Shown here: positions 63,607 to 64,000 of the stretch, in pieces | How positions within the stretch are numbered: the stretch's first letter is position 1 | Layout: every line of letters begins with the position of its first letter | NCBI RefSeq assembly: GCF_002259485.1 | Contig: NZ_NPGA01000007.1 | Location: forward strand, 338,815-402,814 | Length of the DNA: 64,000 bases | From: Rhodococcus sp. 14-1411-2a | Lineage (GTDB): Bacteria > Actinomycetota > Actinomycetes > Mycobacteriales > Mycobacteriaceae | Direction: 5' to 3' | Notes under the pieces: model-generated | Database searches by the model: none | What the model was told of the DNA's origin: nothing | Seen by the model: the letters and a program-made list of their open reading frames with translations, nothing else | Made by a program: the position numbers and the translations under genes

Positions 63607-63880
63607 CCACACACCGTCCGGGTAACAGTGATCACACCTGTCCGGAACGTACACTCGGACGTAACGATCGGCCGAGGTTGAGCGACGTGCAGGGGGAACT
63701 GCAGCGGTCGTGAACTCGCGAAAGCCGGTCGGAGGATCGGCGCTCCGGGGGCGCACCGCGTCGATCGACACCGAACATCACGACCGCCGGAACAGCAAGT
63801 GAACAGGCTCGACACGGTTCACACCGAACCTACGGTGCCGTAAGCTGGACCGGTCGTACGCAATCTATGGAGGCGATCTA

Positions 63881-64000
63881 ATGGCGAGGGATCTGACACA
63901 GCTCGAGCTTCTGCAAGAGCTGGTGCCCACTGCCGAGGACAATGTGAACCGTCACATCTCGATGGCGCGGGAGTGGCACCCTCACGACTACGTCCCGTGG
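63881..64000 (+). CDS. Acyl-[ACP] desaturase (DesA1-like), N-terminal part
   Basis: Forty codons run to the window edge: MARDLTQLELLQELVPTAED, then NVNRHISMAREWHPHDYVPW. This matches the start of soluble di-iron stearoyl-ACP desaturases of the mycobacterial DesA1 type, which insert a double bond in fatty acyl-ACP (mycolic acid route). GGAGG lies nine bases before the ATG. The metal motifs lie beyond the edge. Confidence 0.88.
   Translation, partial: MARDLTQLELLQELVPTAEDNVNRHISMAREWHPHDYVPW

Overview
The window is a 64-kb piece of high-GC actinobacterial chromosome, most likely Rhodococcus or a close mycolate-containing relative. Reasons: the DesA1-like acyl-ACP desaturase, the SepH division protein, an Rpf with a c-di-AMP riboswitch, the XPB-type helicase pair, F420/LLM enzymes, abundant GTG starts, and a gene order that (from memory of the M. 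tuberculosis H37Rv map, Rv0896 down to about Rv0858) follows gltA2 ... citA ... serC-sepH ... DUF2537-TrmH ... MarR-DUF2530 ... MFS-DUF2771-csp ... rpfA ... helicase-ercc3 ... dapC. There are no insertion sequences, phage genes or CRISPR arrays; it is core chromosome with small lineage-specific inserts.

Layout. 1-8.2 kb is accessory: an oxygenase fragment, an FKBP isomerase, a catabolic cluster (DUF2848 protein, MHS transporter, GntR repressor, C-N hydrolase) with a shared operator motif at its two control points, and a secreted-enzyme cluster (Tat/lipoprotein flavin amine oxidase, 24-codon coupled peptide, membrane protein, lipoprotein with a papain-like Cys-His-Asp/Asn pattern). 8.3-15.9 kb is central metabolism: two citrate synthases, serC, and the coupled operon pdxH-MFS-aldose epimerase-sugar kinase. 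16-30 kb has a rhomboid-like protein, SepH, TrmH, an Eis-type acetyltransferase, a five-gene coupled operon (small membrane protein, ABC ATPase, permease, histidine kinase, response regulator), MarR/MFS and a purine permease. 30-45 kb has PAP2, a sacsin/Hsp90-type ATPase behind a DUF3027 gene, a glutaminyl cyclase lipoprotein, YccF, riboswitch-controlled Rpf and the XPB helicase pair. 45-57 kb has an LLM enzyme, DapC-like aminotransferase, AraC regulator, AlkB, class I DAHP synthase with an aromatic leader peptide, B12-riboswitch-controlled metE, an iron-box siderophore-binding lipoprotein, OhrR-Ohr, a reductase and a pseudouridine synthase. 57-64 kb has small regulators, a Glu-Asp-Phe tRNA cluster, a butyrolactone-receptor-like TetR divergent from a secretory lipase, tRNA-Lys and the start of an acyl-ACP desaturase.

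The most notable RNA-level control is the leader upstream of the DAHP synthase: a 22-residue peptide containing Tyr-Phe-Trp-Phe followed by four alternately pairing segments, which reads as a translational attenuator for aromatic amino acid supply. Other RNA control comes from a ydaO/c-di-AMP riboswitch (rpf) and a cobalamin riboswitch (metE). Tight translational coupling is the house style: ten ATGA/GTGA stop-start overlaps occur, plus a possible CTGA one. Start codons were chosen by reading frame, Shine-Dalgarno-like sequence and family length; no database search was possible.
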